Position numbers and translations under genes: made by a program. From assembly GCA_000381565.1 (NCBI GenBank), contig KB906724.1:428045-492044 (forward strand): a DNA stretch of 64,000 nucleotides, written 5' to 3'. Positions 52,712-63,053 of the stretch are shown here, in pieces; the first letter of the stretch is position 1, and every line of letters starts with the position of its first letter. The notes beneath the pieces are model-generated. The model saw nothing but the letters and a program-made list of their open reading frames with translations, made no database searches and was not told the origin of the DNA. The stretch is from Oxalobacteraceae bacterium AB_14 (GTDB lineage Bacteria > Pseudomonadota > Gammaproteobacteria > Burkholderiales > Burkholderiaceae_D).

Positions 52712-54031
52712 ATGAAATTATCAGGTTTTACACCGCGGCGTCTCGTCATGCTATGGCTGCTGGTCGTCGCCGGCGCGGGCATGTGCGCGGCGCAGGCGGC
52801 GCAGGGGACCGGATCGGTGCCGGCCGCCAAGGCGGTCAAGTCCAGCAAGCCGGCCAAGGCGGTGCCGCCGCCCAAGCCGGTGCTGGCGCCGCCGGCGGGC
52901 AACCTGGTCATCATCGGCGGCGGCCTGCGGGCCGACAACGCCGAGGTCTGGCAGCGCATCGTGACGCTGGCCGGCGGCAAGGGCGCGCGCATCGGCGTGT
53001 TCGGCTCGGCCTCGATCAATCCCGAGAAGTCGGCCCAGAACACCGTCAACAAGCTCAATCAATACGGCGCCCAGGCGTTCTTCATTCCGCTCGGCGTCAC
53101 GCTGCCCAATAGCGACTACCGCAAGGCGGCCGAGGACCCGGAAGTGGTGGCGGCCATCCATTCGGCCACCGGCATCTACTTCACCGGCGGCGACCAGGCC
53201 CGCATCACCAAGGCGCTGGTGCGCCCGGACGGCAAGCACACGGCGGCGCTGGACGCGGTGTGGGACGTGTACCGCGACGGCGGCGTGGTGGCCGGCTCCA
53301 GCGCCGGCGCGGCCATCATGAGCACCACCATGTTCTACGACGCCAAGCCGACCCTGGACATGCTCAAGCAGGGCGTCAACGACGGCCACGAGATCGCCCC
53401 GGGCCTGGGCTTCATCGGCGACGACGTGTTCGTCGACCAGCACCTGCTGGTGCGCGGCCGCTTTGCCCGCATGATCCCGGTGATGCTGAAGAAGGGCTAC
53501 CAGATCGGCCTGGGCATCGACGAAAACAGCGCCATGGTGGTCAACGCCAGGCGCGATGTCGAGATCATCGGCTACAGCGGCGCGCTGCTGCTGGACCTGT
53601 CGGCGGCGATCACCGACCGTGGCATCAAGGGCTTCAACATCAGCAACGCCACCATCAGCTACCTGGACCGGGGCGACAAGTTCAACCTGGTGTCGCGCGA
53701 GTTCACGCCGTCGCCCGACAAGGCCGACAACAAGCTCGATCCCAACCAGCCGGAAACGCGCGAGCCGGTGTACACCAACGACATCCTGGGCAACAACGCG
53801 GTGCTGGACCTGATGGTCAACCTGATCGACAACGCCCAGCAGGAAGCCATCGGCATCGCCTTCGGCAATCCGCGCGACGCCTATCGGGACCTGGGCTTCG
53901 AGTTCCGCTTCAGTAAAACCATCAACAGCGTCGGCTACAGCTCGACCGAGGTCGAGGCGTATTCGGTGCTCAAGCTGCGCCTGGACATCCGGCCGATCCA
54001 GCTGCAGCAGCCGCTGTACCGCTACCGCTAG
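52712..54031 (+). CDS. Secreted cyanophycinase (S51 serine peptidase)
   Basis: A 439-residue enzyme that hydrolyses cyanophycin, the storage polymer of aspartate with arginine side chains, to beta-Asp-Arg dipeptides. A signal peptide (1-29) and a Lys/Pro-rich linker (about 35-62) precede the S51 domain: NLVIIGGGLRADN (64-76), YFTGGDQARI (156-165), the nucleophile S197 in AGSSAGAAIM, and DDVFVDQHLLVRGRF (237-251). The export signal makes it the extracellular type (CphE/CphI-like). GGAAGGG precedes the ATG at 52712. An intrinsic terminator follows 27 bp after the stop. Confidence 0.92.
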   Translation: MKLSGFTPRRLVMLWLLVVAGAGMCAAQAAQGTGSVPAAKAVKSSKPAKAVPPPKPVLAPPAGNLVIIGGGLRADNAEVWQRIVTLAGGKGARIGVFGSASINPEKSAQNTVNKLNQYGAQAFFIPLGVTLPNSDYRKAAEDPEVVAAIHSATGIYFTGGDQARITKALVRPDGKHTAALDAVWDVYRDGGVVAGSSAGAAIMSTTMFYDAKPTLDMLKQGVNDGHEIAPGLGFIGDDVFVDQHLLVRGRFARMIPVMLKKGYQIGLGIDENSAMVVNARRDVEIIGYSGALLLDLSAAITDRGIKGFNISNATISYLDRGDKFNLVSREFTPSPDKADNKLDPNQPETREPVYTNDILGNNAVLDLMVNLIDNAQQEAIGIAFGNPRDAYRDLGFEFRFSKTINSVGYSSTEVEAYSVLKLRLDIRPIQLQQPLYRYR

Positions 54032-54057
54032 CTGCGGCGCGAAATCGGGTATATTGG

Positions 54058-54090
54058 ATGGGATGGCGCCTCTGGCCCCATCCCATTTTT
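54058..54090 (+). terminator. Intrinsic terminator of the cyanophycinase gene
   Basis: ATGGGATGG (54058-54066) and CCATCCCAT (54078-54086) form a perfect 9-bp stem around an 11-base loop, followed by TTTTT (54086-54090). It lies just before the ribosome-binding site of the truncated second cyanophycinase. Confidence 0.85.
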
Positions 54091-54106
54091 CATGGCGGGG
54101 GCCATT

Positions 54107-54836
54107 ATGCGGATGTCAATCTTGAAGCATTGCTTGCAGGCGGCGCCGATGTGCGCTGTGCCGCTGGGCGGGGCGCTGGCCGCGCCGTCCGCTCCCAAGG
54201 GATCGCTGGTGATCATCGGCGGCAACCTGCGGCAGGATCGACCAGCACCTGCTGGTGCGCGGGCGCTTCGCGCGCATGATCCCGGCGAAGCTCAAAAAAG
54301 GCTACAAGTTCGGGCTGGGCATCGACGAGAACACGGCGATGGTGGTCGACAGCCGGCGGCGGGTGGAGATCGTCGGCCACAAGGGCGCGCTGCTGATCGA
54401 CCTGACGCGCGCCACCACCGATTCCGCCAGCGGCGGCTTCAATGTCTCCAACGCCGTCATCAGCTATCTGGACCGGGGCGATATGTATGACCTGGGCACG
54501 CACACCTTTACGCCGTCGGAGGCCAAGGCCGCCGGCAAGCTGAAGGCGCATGCGGCGGTGCTGCGCGAGCCGGTGTTCTCGGCCGACATCCTGGGCAAGA
54601 ACGCGGTGGTGGAGCTGATGGAGAACCTGATGAACAACCGCCGCAGCGAGGCGATCGGCATCGCCACCAGCGGCCGCAATACGCCGCTGCCGGAGCTGGG
54701 CTTCCAGTTCACCTTCTCCAAGACGCGCGACAGCGTGGGCTACGCGTCGGCGGCGCCGCAGAGCTATTCGATTCTGAACATGCGGCTCGACATCCGGCCG
54801 CTCGATATCGGCCAGTCGCTGGTGCAGAAAAACTAG
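54107..54836 (+). pseudogene. Second cyanophycinase, large internal deletion and frameshift
   Basis: The 5' part (54107-54240) encodes a signal-peptide-like start and APKGSLVIIGGNLRQD, matching the N-terminus of the intact gene. At about 54235-54240 it jumps, with a frame change, to IDQHLLVRGRFARMIPAKLK, equivalent to residue 242 onward of the intact enzyme, and then stays open to 54836 (193 residues from ATG 54255). About 170 codons are missing, including the GxSAG nucleophile. The two copies differ throughout, so this is an older paralogue rather than a fresh duplicate. Confidence 0.9.
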
Positions 54837-54909
54837 CGCGGCAGCGACTATTGCGACTGCGGACGGGTTTACAATAGCGGGCACGTTTCAACCGACCGCA
54901 AGGAAAACC

Positions 54910-56376
54910 ATGTCCATGTTCTTGTCCACCGCGCGCTGGCGCGGCTTCTTCGGCGCGCTGGCCGCCGCCCTGCCGATGCTGGCGATGGCCGCAGCGGCAC
55001 CTCAGCCGGCCACCGTCCGTCTCGACTATCTCCACAGCGGCAACGCGCTCAACGAAAGCTATGCGATGGAGCGCGTGGTGATCGAGCCGCTGCCGTGGCC
55101 GGGCGACATGCGCCGCACCATCGACGACACCAATCGCGGCAACAACCTGGTCGAAGTGGTGGACGCCAAGACCGGCGAGCTGCTGTACTCGCGCGGCTTC
55201 TCCACCATCTTCGCCGAATGGCGCAGCACCGACGAGGCGGCGCACGCCAATCGCGGCTTCCAGGAATCGGTGCGCTTTCCCAAGCCGGACCGCCCGGTGC
55301 GCGTGCGCATCCTGAAGCGCGACGACCGCAACGCCTTCTCGGTGGTGTGGACCGCCGATGTCGATACCGACGCGATGGACGTGGTGCGCAAGCAGGCGCC
55401 TCCCGTGTCGATGGCGGCGGCGCCCAAGCCGATCGCCATCCGCGTCAACGGCCCGTCGCCGGACAAGGTCGATCTGCTGATCCTGGGCGACGGCTACACC
55501 AGGGCCGACATGGCCAAGTTCGAGGCGACCGCGCGCAAGCTGGCCGACCACCTGTTCGCCACCTCGCCGTTCAAGGAGCGCGCCAAGGATTTCAACGTCT
55601 GGGCGCTGGCGCTGCCGACCGGGGAATCGGGCGTGTCGCGCCCATCGACCGGCGTGCACCACGCCTCGCCGCTGGGCACCCGCTACGACATCTTCGGCAG
55701 CGAGCGTTATGTGCTCACCACCGACAACCGCGCGCTGCGCGAGCTGGCGCAGTACGCGCCGTATGAGTTCATCGAGATTTTGGTGAACAACGAGACCTAC
55801 GGCGGCGGCGGCATCTTCGGCCAGTTCAGTACCGCCGCGGCCAACAACGATTGGGCCAACTACCTGTTCGTGCACGAATTCGGCCACCACTTCGCCGGCC
55901 TGGCCGACGAGTACTACACTTCGCCGGTGGCCTACCAGTCGAACGGCACGCGCCAGGAACCGTGGGAGCCGAATGCCACCGCGCTGCGCGATCCGGCCAA
56001 GCTGAAATGGAAGAAGTTCGTCAAGGACGGCACGCCGCTGCCGACGCCGTGGGCCAAGCAGACCTATGAAACCGCGTCGCGCGCCTACCAGAAGGAGCGC
56101 ACAGCGCTGCGCGCCGCCAACCGGCCGGAGTCGGAGATGAGCGCCTTGTTCCGCAAGGACCTGGAGTCGACCAACGCCTTGTTCTCGAAAGACCCGCAGT
56201 TCCACACGGTGGGCGCGTTCGAGGGCGCGAACTATGAGGCCAGCGGCTACTACCGCCCGCAGATGCAGTGCATCATGTTCGACCGCAGCGAGAAGTTCTG
56301 CGCCGTCTGCGCCGACGCCATCGGGACCATCATCGATTTGTACTCGCGCCCGGGGCCGGCGGGCAATTCCCGTTAA
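54910..56376 (+). CDS. Secreted M64-family (IgA peptidase-like) metallopeptidase
   Basis: A 488-residue zinc peptidase with a signal peptide (1-29). An N-terminal beta domain (about 35-150, LHSGNALNESYAMERV) resembles the Peptidase_M64_N domain. The catalytic domain starts at VDLLILGDGYTRADMAKFEA (187-206) and contains the zinc motif H322-E-F-G-H326, with D333 in GLADEY as likely third ligand. Members cut IgA in Clostridium ramosum, but most bacterial M64 proteins act on unknown proteins. It follows the degraded cyanophycinase by 73 bp. Confidence 0.9.
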   Translation: MSMFLSTARWRGFFGALAAALPMLAMAAAAPQPATVRLDYLHSGNALNESYAMERVVIEPLPWPGDMRRTIDDTNRGNNLVEVVDAKTGELLYSRGFSTIFAEWRSTDEAAHANRGFQESVRFPKPDRPVRVRILKRDDRNAFSVVWTADVDTDAMDVVRKQAPPVSMAAAPKPIAIRVNGPSPDKVDLLILGDGYTRADMAKFEATARKLADHLFATSPFKERAKDFNVWALALPTGESGVSRPSTGVHHASPLGTRYDIFGSERYVLTTDNRALRELAQYAPYEFIEILVNNETYGGGGIFGQFSTAAANNDWANYLFVHEFGHHFAGLADEYYTSPVAYQSNGTRQEPWEPNATALRDPAKLKWKKFVKDGTPLPTPWAKQTYETASRAYQKERTALRAANRPESEMSALFRKDLESTNALFSKDPQFHTVGAFEGANYEASGYYRPQMQCIMFDRSEKFCAVCADAIGTIIDLYSRPGPAGNSR

Positions 56377-56390
56377 GTACGGTACCGTAC
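56377..56390. repeat. Perfect 14-bp palindrome GTACGGTACCGTAC
   Basis: It begins at the base after the TAA stop of the M64 gene and lies about 80 bp before the Lys/Ala-rich gene. There is no spacer between the arms, so it is more like a protein-binding site than a hairpin terminator. Confidence 0.6.
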
Positions 56391-56471
56391 AGAGTGCTTC
56401 CTCTCATCGGCATATTCTGGCTACGTGGCAAGACAAGTACGCATCCAAATAAAACCTTGAGAGGAAACACC

Positions 56472-56954
56472 ATGAACAAAATTATCGCTGCCCTGATCGC
56501 CGGCCTGTTTGCAACCGCAGCCTACGCACAAACCACCCCGGTGCAGACCCCGGCCGTCGTCAAGGCTGAAAACGAAGCCGGCAAGGACGTGGCCAAGGCG
56601 CAGCAGAAGGAATTGAAGGCCGACGTCAAAGCCGACAAGAAAGCCGACAAGGCTATCGCCAAAGCCAACAAGACCCATGACGCCGGCGCCGCCCACGTCA
56701 ACGTGGAAAAAGCCAAAGCCAACGAAAAAGTAGCCAAGGCCGATCCAGAAGACAAAGCCAAGGCGGAGGCCAAGGGCGACAAAGCGGTCGCCAAGGCTGA
56801 AGAGAAAGCCGTCAAAAAAGACGTGAAAGCCGACGCCAAGGCCATCAAGGTAGCCGTTGACGCGACCGCCGACAAAGCCATCGCCGCCAACAAGACCGAT
56901 GCTGTCAAAGCCAAATCGGCCGCCGACGTCAAGGCCGCCGCCGCCAAGAACTAA
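56472..56954 (+). CDS. Secreted Lys/Ala-rich low-complexity protein
   Basis: A 160-residue protein: a signal peptide (1-19, MNKIIAALIAGLFATAAYAQ) followed by a region built almost entirely of Lys, Ala, Asp, Glu and Val in repeats such as KADVKADKKADKAIAKA, predicted as a long charged helix. It resembles histone-H1-like or cell-envelope stress proteins only in composition. GAGGAAACACC precedes the ATG and a strong terminator follows, so it is probably a monocistronic, well-expressed gene. Function unknown. Confidence 0.75.
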   Translation: MNKIIAALIAGLFATAAYAQTTPVQTPAVVKAENEAGKDVAKAQQKELKADVKADKKADKAIAKANKTHDAGAAHVNVEKAKANEKVAKADPEDKAKAEAKGDKAVAKAEEKAVKKDVKADAKAIKVAVDATADKAIAANKTDAVKAKSAADVKAAAAKN

Positions 56955-56966
56955 TTCGCGGCGCAT

Positions 56967-57022
56967 AAAAAACCGCCGGCACCGAACGCGATCTTGATCG
57001 GGTTCGGGCCGGCGGTTTTTTT
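56967..57022. terminator. Strong bidirectional intrinsic terminator
   Basis: ACCGCCGGC (56972-56980) pairs with GCCGGCGGT (57008-57016), and the inner arms CCGAAC (56982-56987) and GTTCGG (57002-57007) extend the stem. A run of A lies before it and seven T after it, so it can end both the plus-strand Lys/Ala-rich gene and the minus-strand parC transcript. Confidence 0.88.
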
Positions 57023-57030
57023 CGTTCGCC

Positions 57031-57096
57031 GTCATTCCCTACATGCTTGGCTGGCTGCGGAGCCGCTGTATGGATTCCCGCTTTCGCGGGAATGAC
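57031..57096. repeat. REP-like element downstream of parC
   Basis: GTCATTCCC at 57031-57039 and GGGAATGAC at 57088-57096 are the outer arms; the right part carries the hairpin ATTCCCGC-TTTC-GCGGGAAT (57074-57093). The left hairpin is degenerate. It lies between the terminator and the parC stop codon. Confidence 0.8.
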
Positions 57097-57103
57097 GGGG
57101 GGG

Positions 57104-59623
57104 TTAGACGATAGGCGTCAGCGAGGTGGGCTTGATCTTGGTCGCCAGCGCCTTGCCCTTGCGGGCGCGCTTGCCGAAGTGGACCGCCAGCGCCGAGGCG
57201 GACAGGCGTTCTTCCTGCGGCTTGCCGCCACGGCCGATGCCGGCCACGATCACGCCTTTCTGGCTGATAGGCTTGGCCGCGATCAGGGTTTCCTTGTCGT
57301 CCAACTCCATCAGGATCACGCCGCGGCCGCCGTTGGTCAGCACCTTCATCTCGTCCATGCCGAACACCAGCACGCGCGCGTTGGCCGACAACACGGCCAC
57401 CGCGCTGGCGCTGTCGGCGATCACCGCCGGCGGCAACGGCACGTCGCCGTCGTCCAATGTGATGAAGGCCTTGCCGCCCTTGATGCGGCTGACCATGTCG
57501 CCGGCCTTGGCGACGAAGCCGAAACCGGCGCTGGTGGCCAGCAGCAGCTGCGTGCTGCCGGTGCCGGCGTAGTAGTGCTGGATGCGGGCGCCGCTGGCGA
57601 GGTCGATCAGGGTGGTGATCGGCACGCCGTCGCCGCGCGCGTTCGGCAGGGCGGCCACCGGCACCGAATAGATCTTGCCGTTGCTGCCGAAGGCCAGCAG
57701 GTTGTCCACCGTGCGGCACTCGAAGGCGCCGTACAGCGTGTCGCCGGCCTTGAAGGTGAACTGCGCGGCGTCGTGGCCGATGCCGGTGCGCGCGCGTATC
57801 CAGCCTTTTTCCGAAATGATGACGGTGACCGGTTCGTCCACCACCTTCTGTTCGACCACGGCTTTCTGCGCTTCCTCGATCAGGGTGCGGCGGGCGTCGC
57901 CATAGGTCTTGGCGTCGGCGTCGATCTCCTTGATGATGGCGCGCTTCATCGACGATGGGTTGTCGAGCAGGTCTTGCAGCAGGCCTTTTTCCTTGCGCAG
58001 TTCGGCCAGTTCTTGCTGGATCTTGATCGCTTCCAGGCGGGCCAGTTGGCGCAGGCGGATTTCCAGGATGTCCTCGGCCTGGATCTCCGACAGGCGGAAG
58101 CGTTCCATCAGCGCCGCTTTCGGTTCGTCCGAGTTGCGGATGATGTGGATCACTTCATCGATGTTGAGCAGGATGGTCTCGCGGCCTTCCAGGATGTGGA
58201 TGCGCGCGTCGACCTTGCCCAGCTTGTACTGCGTGCGGCGGGTGACGGTGGCGAAGCGGAATTCGATCCACTCCTGCAGGATGTCGGTCAGGCCCTTCTG
58301 GCGCGGACGGCCATCGCCGCCTATCATCACCAGGTTGATCGAGGCCGACGATTCGAGCGATGTATGCGCCAGCAGCAGCAGCATGAATTCGGTCTGGTCC
58401 TGGTTCTTCGACTTCGGCTCGAACACCAGGCGCACCGGCGCGGCGCGGCCCGATTCGTCGCGTATCGTATCGAGTGAATTCAGGATCAGCGACTTGAGCG
58501 CCATCTGTTCCGGCGACAGCGCCTTCTTGCCCATCTTGATCTTCGGATTGGTCAGCTCTTCGATCTCTTCGAGCACCTTCTGCGACGAGGTGCCCGGCGG
58601 CAGTTCGGTGACCACCGCCTGCCACTGGCCGCGCGCCAGCTCTTCGATCTTCCAGCGGGCGCGCACCTTCATGCTGCCACGGCCGCTCGCGTACATGTCG
58701 CTGATCTGCGAAGGCGGGGTGATGATCTGGCCGCCGCCGGGGAAGTCCGGGCCGGGGATCATGGCCATCAATTCGCTGTGGCTGATCTTCGGATTGCGGA
58801 TCATGGCGACGGCCGCTTGCGCCACCTCGGTCAGGTTGTGCGACGGGATTTCCGTCGCCAGGCCGACCGCGATGCCGGAGGCGCCGTTGAGCAGCACCAT
58901 CGGCAGGCGCGCCGGCAGCAGGCACGGTTCCTCGGTCGAGCCGTCGTAGTTGGCCTGGAATTCCACGGTGCCGAGGTTGATTTCGTCGAGCAGCACCTTG
59001 GCGATCGGCGTCAACCGGGCTTCGGTGTATCGCATCGCCGCGGCGCCGTCGCCGTCGCGCGAGCCGAAGTTACCCTGGCCGTCGACCAGCGGGTAGCGCA
59101 GCGAGAAGTCCTGCGCCATGCGCACCATGGCGTCGTACACCGACTGGTCGCCGTGCGGGTGCAGCTTGCCCAGCACGTCGCCGACCACGGTGGCGGACTT
59201 GCGCGGCTTGGCGGTGCTGTTCAGGCCCATTTCGTTCATCGCGTACAGGATGCGGCGCTGCACCGGCTTCTGGCCGTCGCAAACGTCCGGCAGCGCGCGG
59301 CCCTTGACCACCGAGATCGCGTAGTCGAGGTAGGCGCGCTCGGCGAAGGTGGACAGGGTCAGCGTGTCGCCGCCGTCGCCGTCATCGCCGCCGCCCGGAG
59401 TGCCGTCGTTGCCGCCGTTGCCGCCACCATTGCCGTCGTTGCCGCCGCCATTGTGGTCATTGCCGCCGCCGGCCTGCGGTGTGGCGCTTACGCCGTCGTG
59501 CACGGCCTCGTCGCCGGCCGCTTGCGCGGACGCGGGCGCAGGCGAGGGCGCGGGTGCCACAGGTTGAGCCACCGCCGCCGCTTCCGGCGCCGGTTCGTCA
59601 AAGAGATTTGCTTGATGAGTCAT
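57104..59623 (-). CDS. parC: DNA topoisomerase IV subunit A
   Basis: An 839-residue ParC that breaks and rejoins DNA to decatenate chromosomes. The active-site Tyr is Y199 in [23 protein letters not shown] (155-166) is the quinolone-resistance region; the C-terminal domain (about 540-839) has degenerate GyrA-like beta-pinwheel blades. Residues 51-86 are a Gly/Asn/Asp-rich low-complexity insert before the conserved [17 protein letters not shown], and 11-50 are Ala/Pro-rich. In E. coli numbering, Ser80 is Gln160 and Glu84 is Asp164 here. It is 13 bp downstream of parE in one operon. Confidence 0.96.
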   Translation of the reverse strand: MTHQANLFDEPAPEAAAVAQPVAPAPSPAPASAQAAGDEAVHDGVSATPQAGGGNDHNGGGNDGNGGGNGGNDGTPGGGDDGDGGDTLTLSTFAERAYLDYAISVVKGRALPDVCDGQKPVQRRILYAMNEMGLNSTAKPRKSATVVGDVLGKLHPHGDQSVYDAMVRMAQDFSLRYPLVDGQGNFGSRDGDGAAAMRYTEARLTPIAKVLLDEINLGTVEFQANYDGSTEEPCLLPARLPMVLLNGASGIAVGLATEIPSHNLTEVAQAAVAMIRNPKISHSELMAMIPGPDFPGGGQIITPPSQISDMYASGRGSMKVRARWKIEELARGQWQAVVTELPPGTSSQKVLEEIEELTNPKIKMGKKALSPEQMALKSLILNSLDTIRDESGRAAPVRLVFEPKSKNQDQTEFMLLLLAHTSLESSASINLVMIGGDGRPRQKGLTDILQEWIEFRFATVTRRTQYKLGKVDARIHILEGRETILLNIDEVIHIIRNSDEPKAALMERFRLSEIQAEDILEIRLRQLARLEAIKIQQELAELRKEKGLLQDLLDNPSSMKRAIIKEIDADAKTYGDARRTLIEEAQKAVVEQKVVDEPVTVIISEKGWIRARTGIGHDAAQFTFKAGDTLYGAFECRTVDNLLAFGSNGKIYSVPVAALPNARGDGVPITTLIDLASGARIQHYYAGTGSTQLLLATSAGFGFVAKAGDMVSRIKGGKAFITLDDGDVPLPPAVIADSASAVAVLSANARVLVFGMDEMKVLTNGGRGVILMELDDKETLIAAKPISQKGVIVAGIGRGGKPQEERLSASALAVHFGKRARKGKALATKIKPTSLTPIV

Positions 59624-59636
59624 AGTCGGTCAGTAA

Positions 59637-61634
<1,998 letters not shown>

Positions 61635-61848
61635 ACGTGATCAAGCTTGTAATTTCGATACTGGGTTTATGTACAGTTTTATGCGGACGTTTGCGTATTC
61701 TATCCTCAACCGGGCGTAATCGCGGCAAAAAAACGGCGCGGGCCAATTTATACACGATGTTTACAACCCCGGCCCGCCTTTTTAGACCGTTTTTACGGCG
61801 CTATCGTTAAGCTGTTTTCCATCGCAACGATCAATCCAGGGGTTCGAT

Positions 61849-62160
61849 ATGCATGCTTTCTTCCATACCAGGGCGGCCCAGCGCCGCTCGATCTGGGCCG
61901 CCGGCTATCGCAAGGCGGCGCCGGCTTGCGTGATGCAGCTGACCGTCGACACCAGCGCAGTGACGGCGCTGCGCCAGATGGTGACGCGCATTTGCGGCGA
62001 CGCGCTGGAGTTCATGCGCATCGAGGCCTGCGAACACGGCGCCCGCATGAAGGTGTGGCTGTGCGTCGGCGCCTCGATGGTGGCGCGGGTGATGGAGGCG
62101 GTGATGCAGGCATTGCCTGGCGCCGAATTCGGCCGCTTCACCGTGCGGGGCGCGGGATGA
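61849..62160 (+). CDS. Small ACT-like hypothetical protein
   Basis: A 103-residue protein. The segment VMQLTVDTSAVTALRQMVTR followed by AARMKVWLCVGASMVARVME-like sequence has the beta-alpha-beta-beta-alpha pattern of a ferredoxin/ACT-like fold, seen in small conserved Oxalobacteraceae proteins. AGGGG precedes the ATG by eight bases. The neighbours (parE divergent, TorF porin downstream) give no functional clue. Confidence 0.5.
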   Translation: MHAFFHTRAAQRRSIWAAGYRKAAPACVMQLTVDTSAVTALRQMVTRICGDALEFMRIEACEHGARMKVWLCVGASMVARVMEAVMQALPGAEFGRFTVRGAG

Positions 62161-62233
62161 CCGCCGTGCCGGGTTGTTTTTGCGGTTTGATGTTTTTACC
62201 ACTTGATCCTAACACTAGAAGAAAGACCGCATC

Positions 62234-62995
62234 ATGAAGAAATTGATACTCGCCGCAGCCGTCGTCGCTGCTTTCACGGGCGCGCACGCTTACGCCGAGG
62301 ATGCAGCGCCGGCCGCCAAGCCTGACAATGAAACCAGTTTCAATGCCGCGGTGGTCAGCGATTACCGCTATCGCGGCATTTCGCAGACGCGCCTGAAACC
62401 GGCCCTGCAAGGCGGTTTTGACTACACCAACAATCCGACCGGCTTCTACGCCGGCACCTGGCTGTCGACCATCAAGTGGACCAAGGACGCCGGCGGCAGC
62501 GGCGAGATCGAGTGGGATATCTACGCCGGCAAACGCGGCCAGATCAGCGCCGACGTGTCCTACGACGTGGGCGTGCTGACCTATGTCTACCCGTCGAACG
62601 ACCTGTCGCACGTCAGCGGCTTCGCCAACGCCAACACCACCGAGGTATATGGCCAGCTGGGTTACGGCCCGGCTTATATCAAGTATTCGCACTCGGTGAC
62701 CAATCTGTTTGGTTTTGTCGACAGTAAGAGCAGCGGCTATCTGGACCTGGGCGCCAACATCGAGGCGGGCGAGGGCTACACCGTCAACTTGCACGCCGGC
62801 CACCAGAACGTCAAGCACAACGGCGCGGCCAGCTATAGCGACTGGAAGATCGGCGCCACCAAGGACTTCGGCGTGGTGACCGGCGCGCTGGCCGTGATCG
62901 GCACAAACGCCGACAAGACCGCCTACGCCTCGCCGGCCAACGGCAAGTTCCTGGGCAAGACCGCGCTGCAGCTGACCATCAGCAAAGTGTTCTGA
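62234..62995 (+). CDS. TorF-family putative porin
   Basis: A 253-residue outer-membrane beta-barrel protein. A signal peptide (1-21, ending AYA-ED) precedes the family start VVSDYRYRGISQTRLKPALQ (40-59), repeated amphipathic strands (GFYAGTWLST, EIEWDIYAGK) and a C-terminal Phe (TISKVF). This is the TIGR02001/Gcw_chp (TorF) family, found in many betaproteobacteria; transport substrate unknown. A clear intrinsic terminator follows. Confidence 0.9.
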   Translation: MKKLILAAAVVAAFTGAHAYAEDAAPAAKPDNETSFNAAVVSDYRYRGISQTRLKPALQGGFDYTNNPTGFYAGTWLSTIKWTKDAGGSGEIEWDIYAGKRGQISADVSYDVGVLTYVYPSNDLSHVSGFANANTTEVYGQLGYGPAYIKYSHSVTNLFGFVDSKSSGYLDLGANIEAGEGYTVNLHAGHQNVKHNGAASYSDWKIGATKDFGVVTGALAVIGTNADKTAYASPANGKFLGKTALQLTISKVF

Positions 62996-63017
62996 TCGGA
63001 TTAGCGTCCGGTCAACG

Positions 63018-63049
63018 AAGGGGCGGCGCCTGGCGCGCGCCCCTTTTTT
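63018..63049 (+). terminator. Intrinsic terminator of the porin gene
   Basis: GGGGCG (63020-63025) pairs with CGCCCC (63038-63043), extended by the inner GCGC arms, and is followed by TTTTTT (63044-63049). It starts about 23 bases after the porin stop. Confidence 0.82.
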
Positions 63050-63053
63050 ACGT

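Noticed and set aside
61725..61785. GCGGGCC/GGCCCGC inverted repeat followed by TTTTT between parE and the ACT-like gene
   Set aside because: The loop is about 26 bases and no plus-strand transcript is expected to end there, so a terminator call is not supported.
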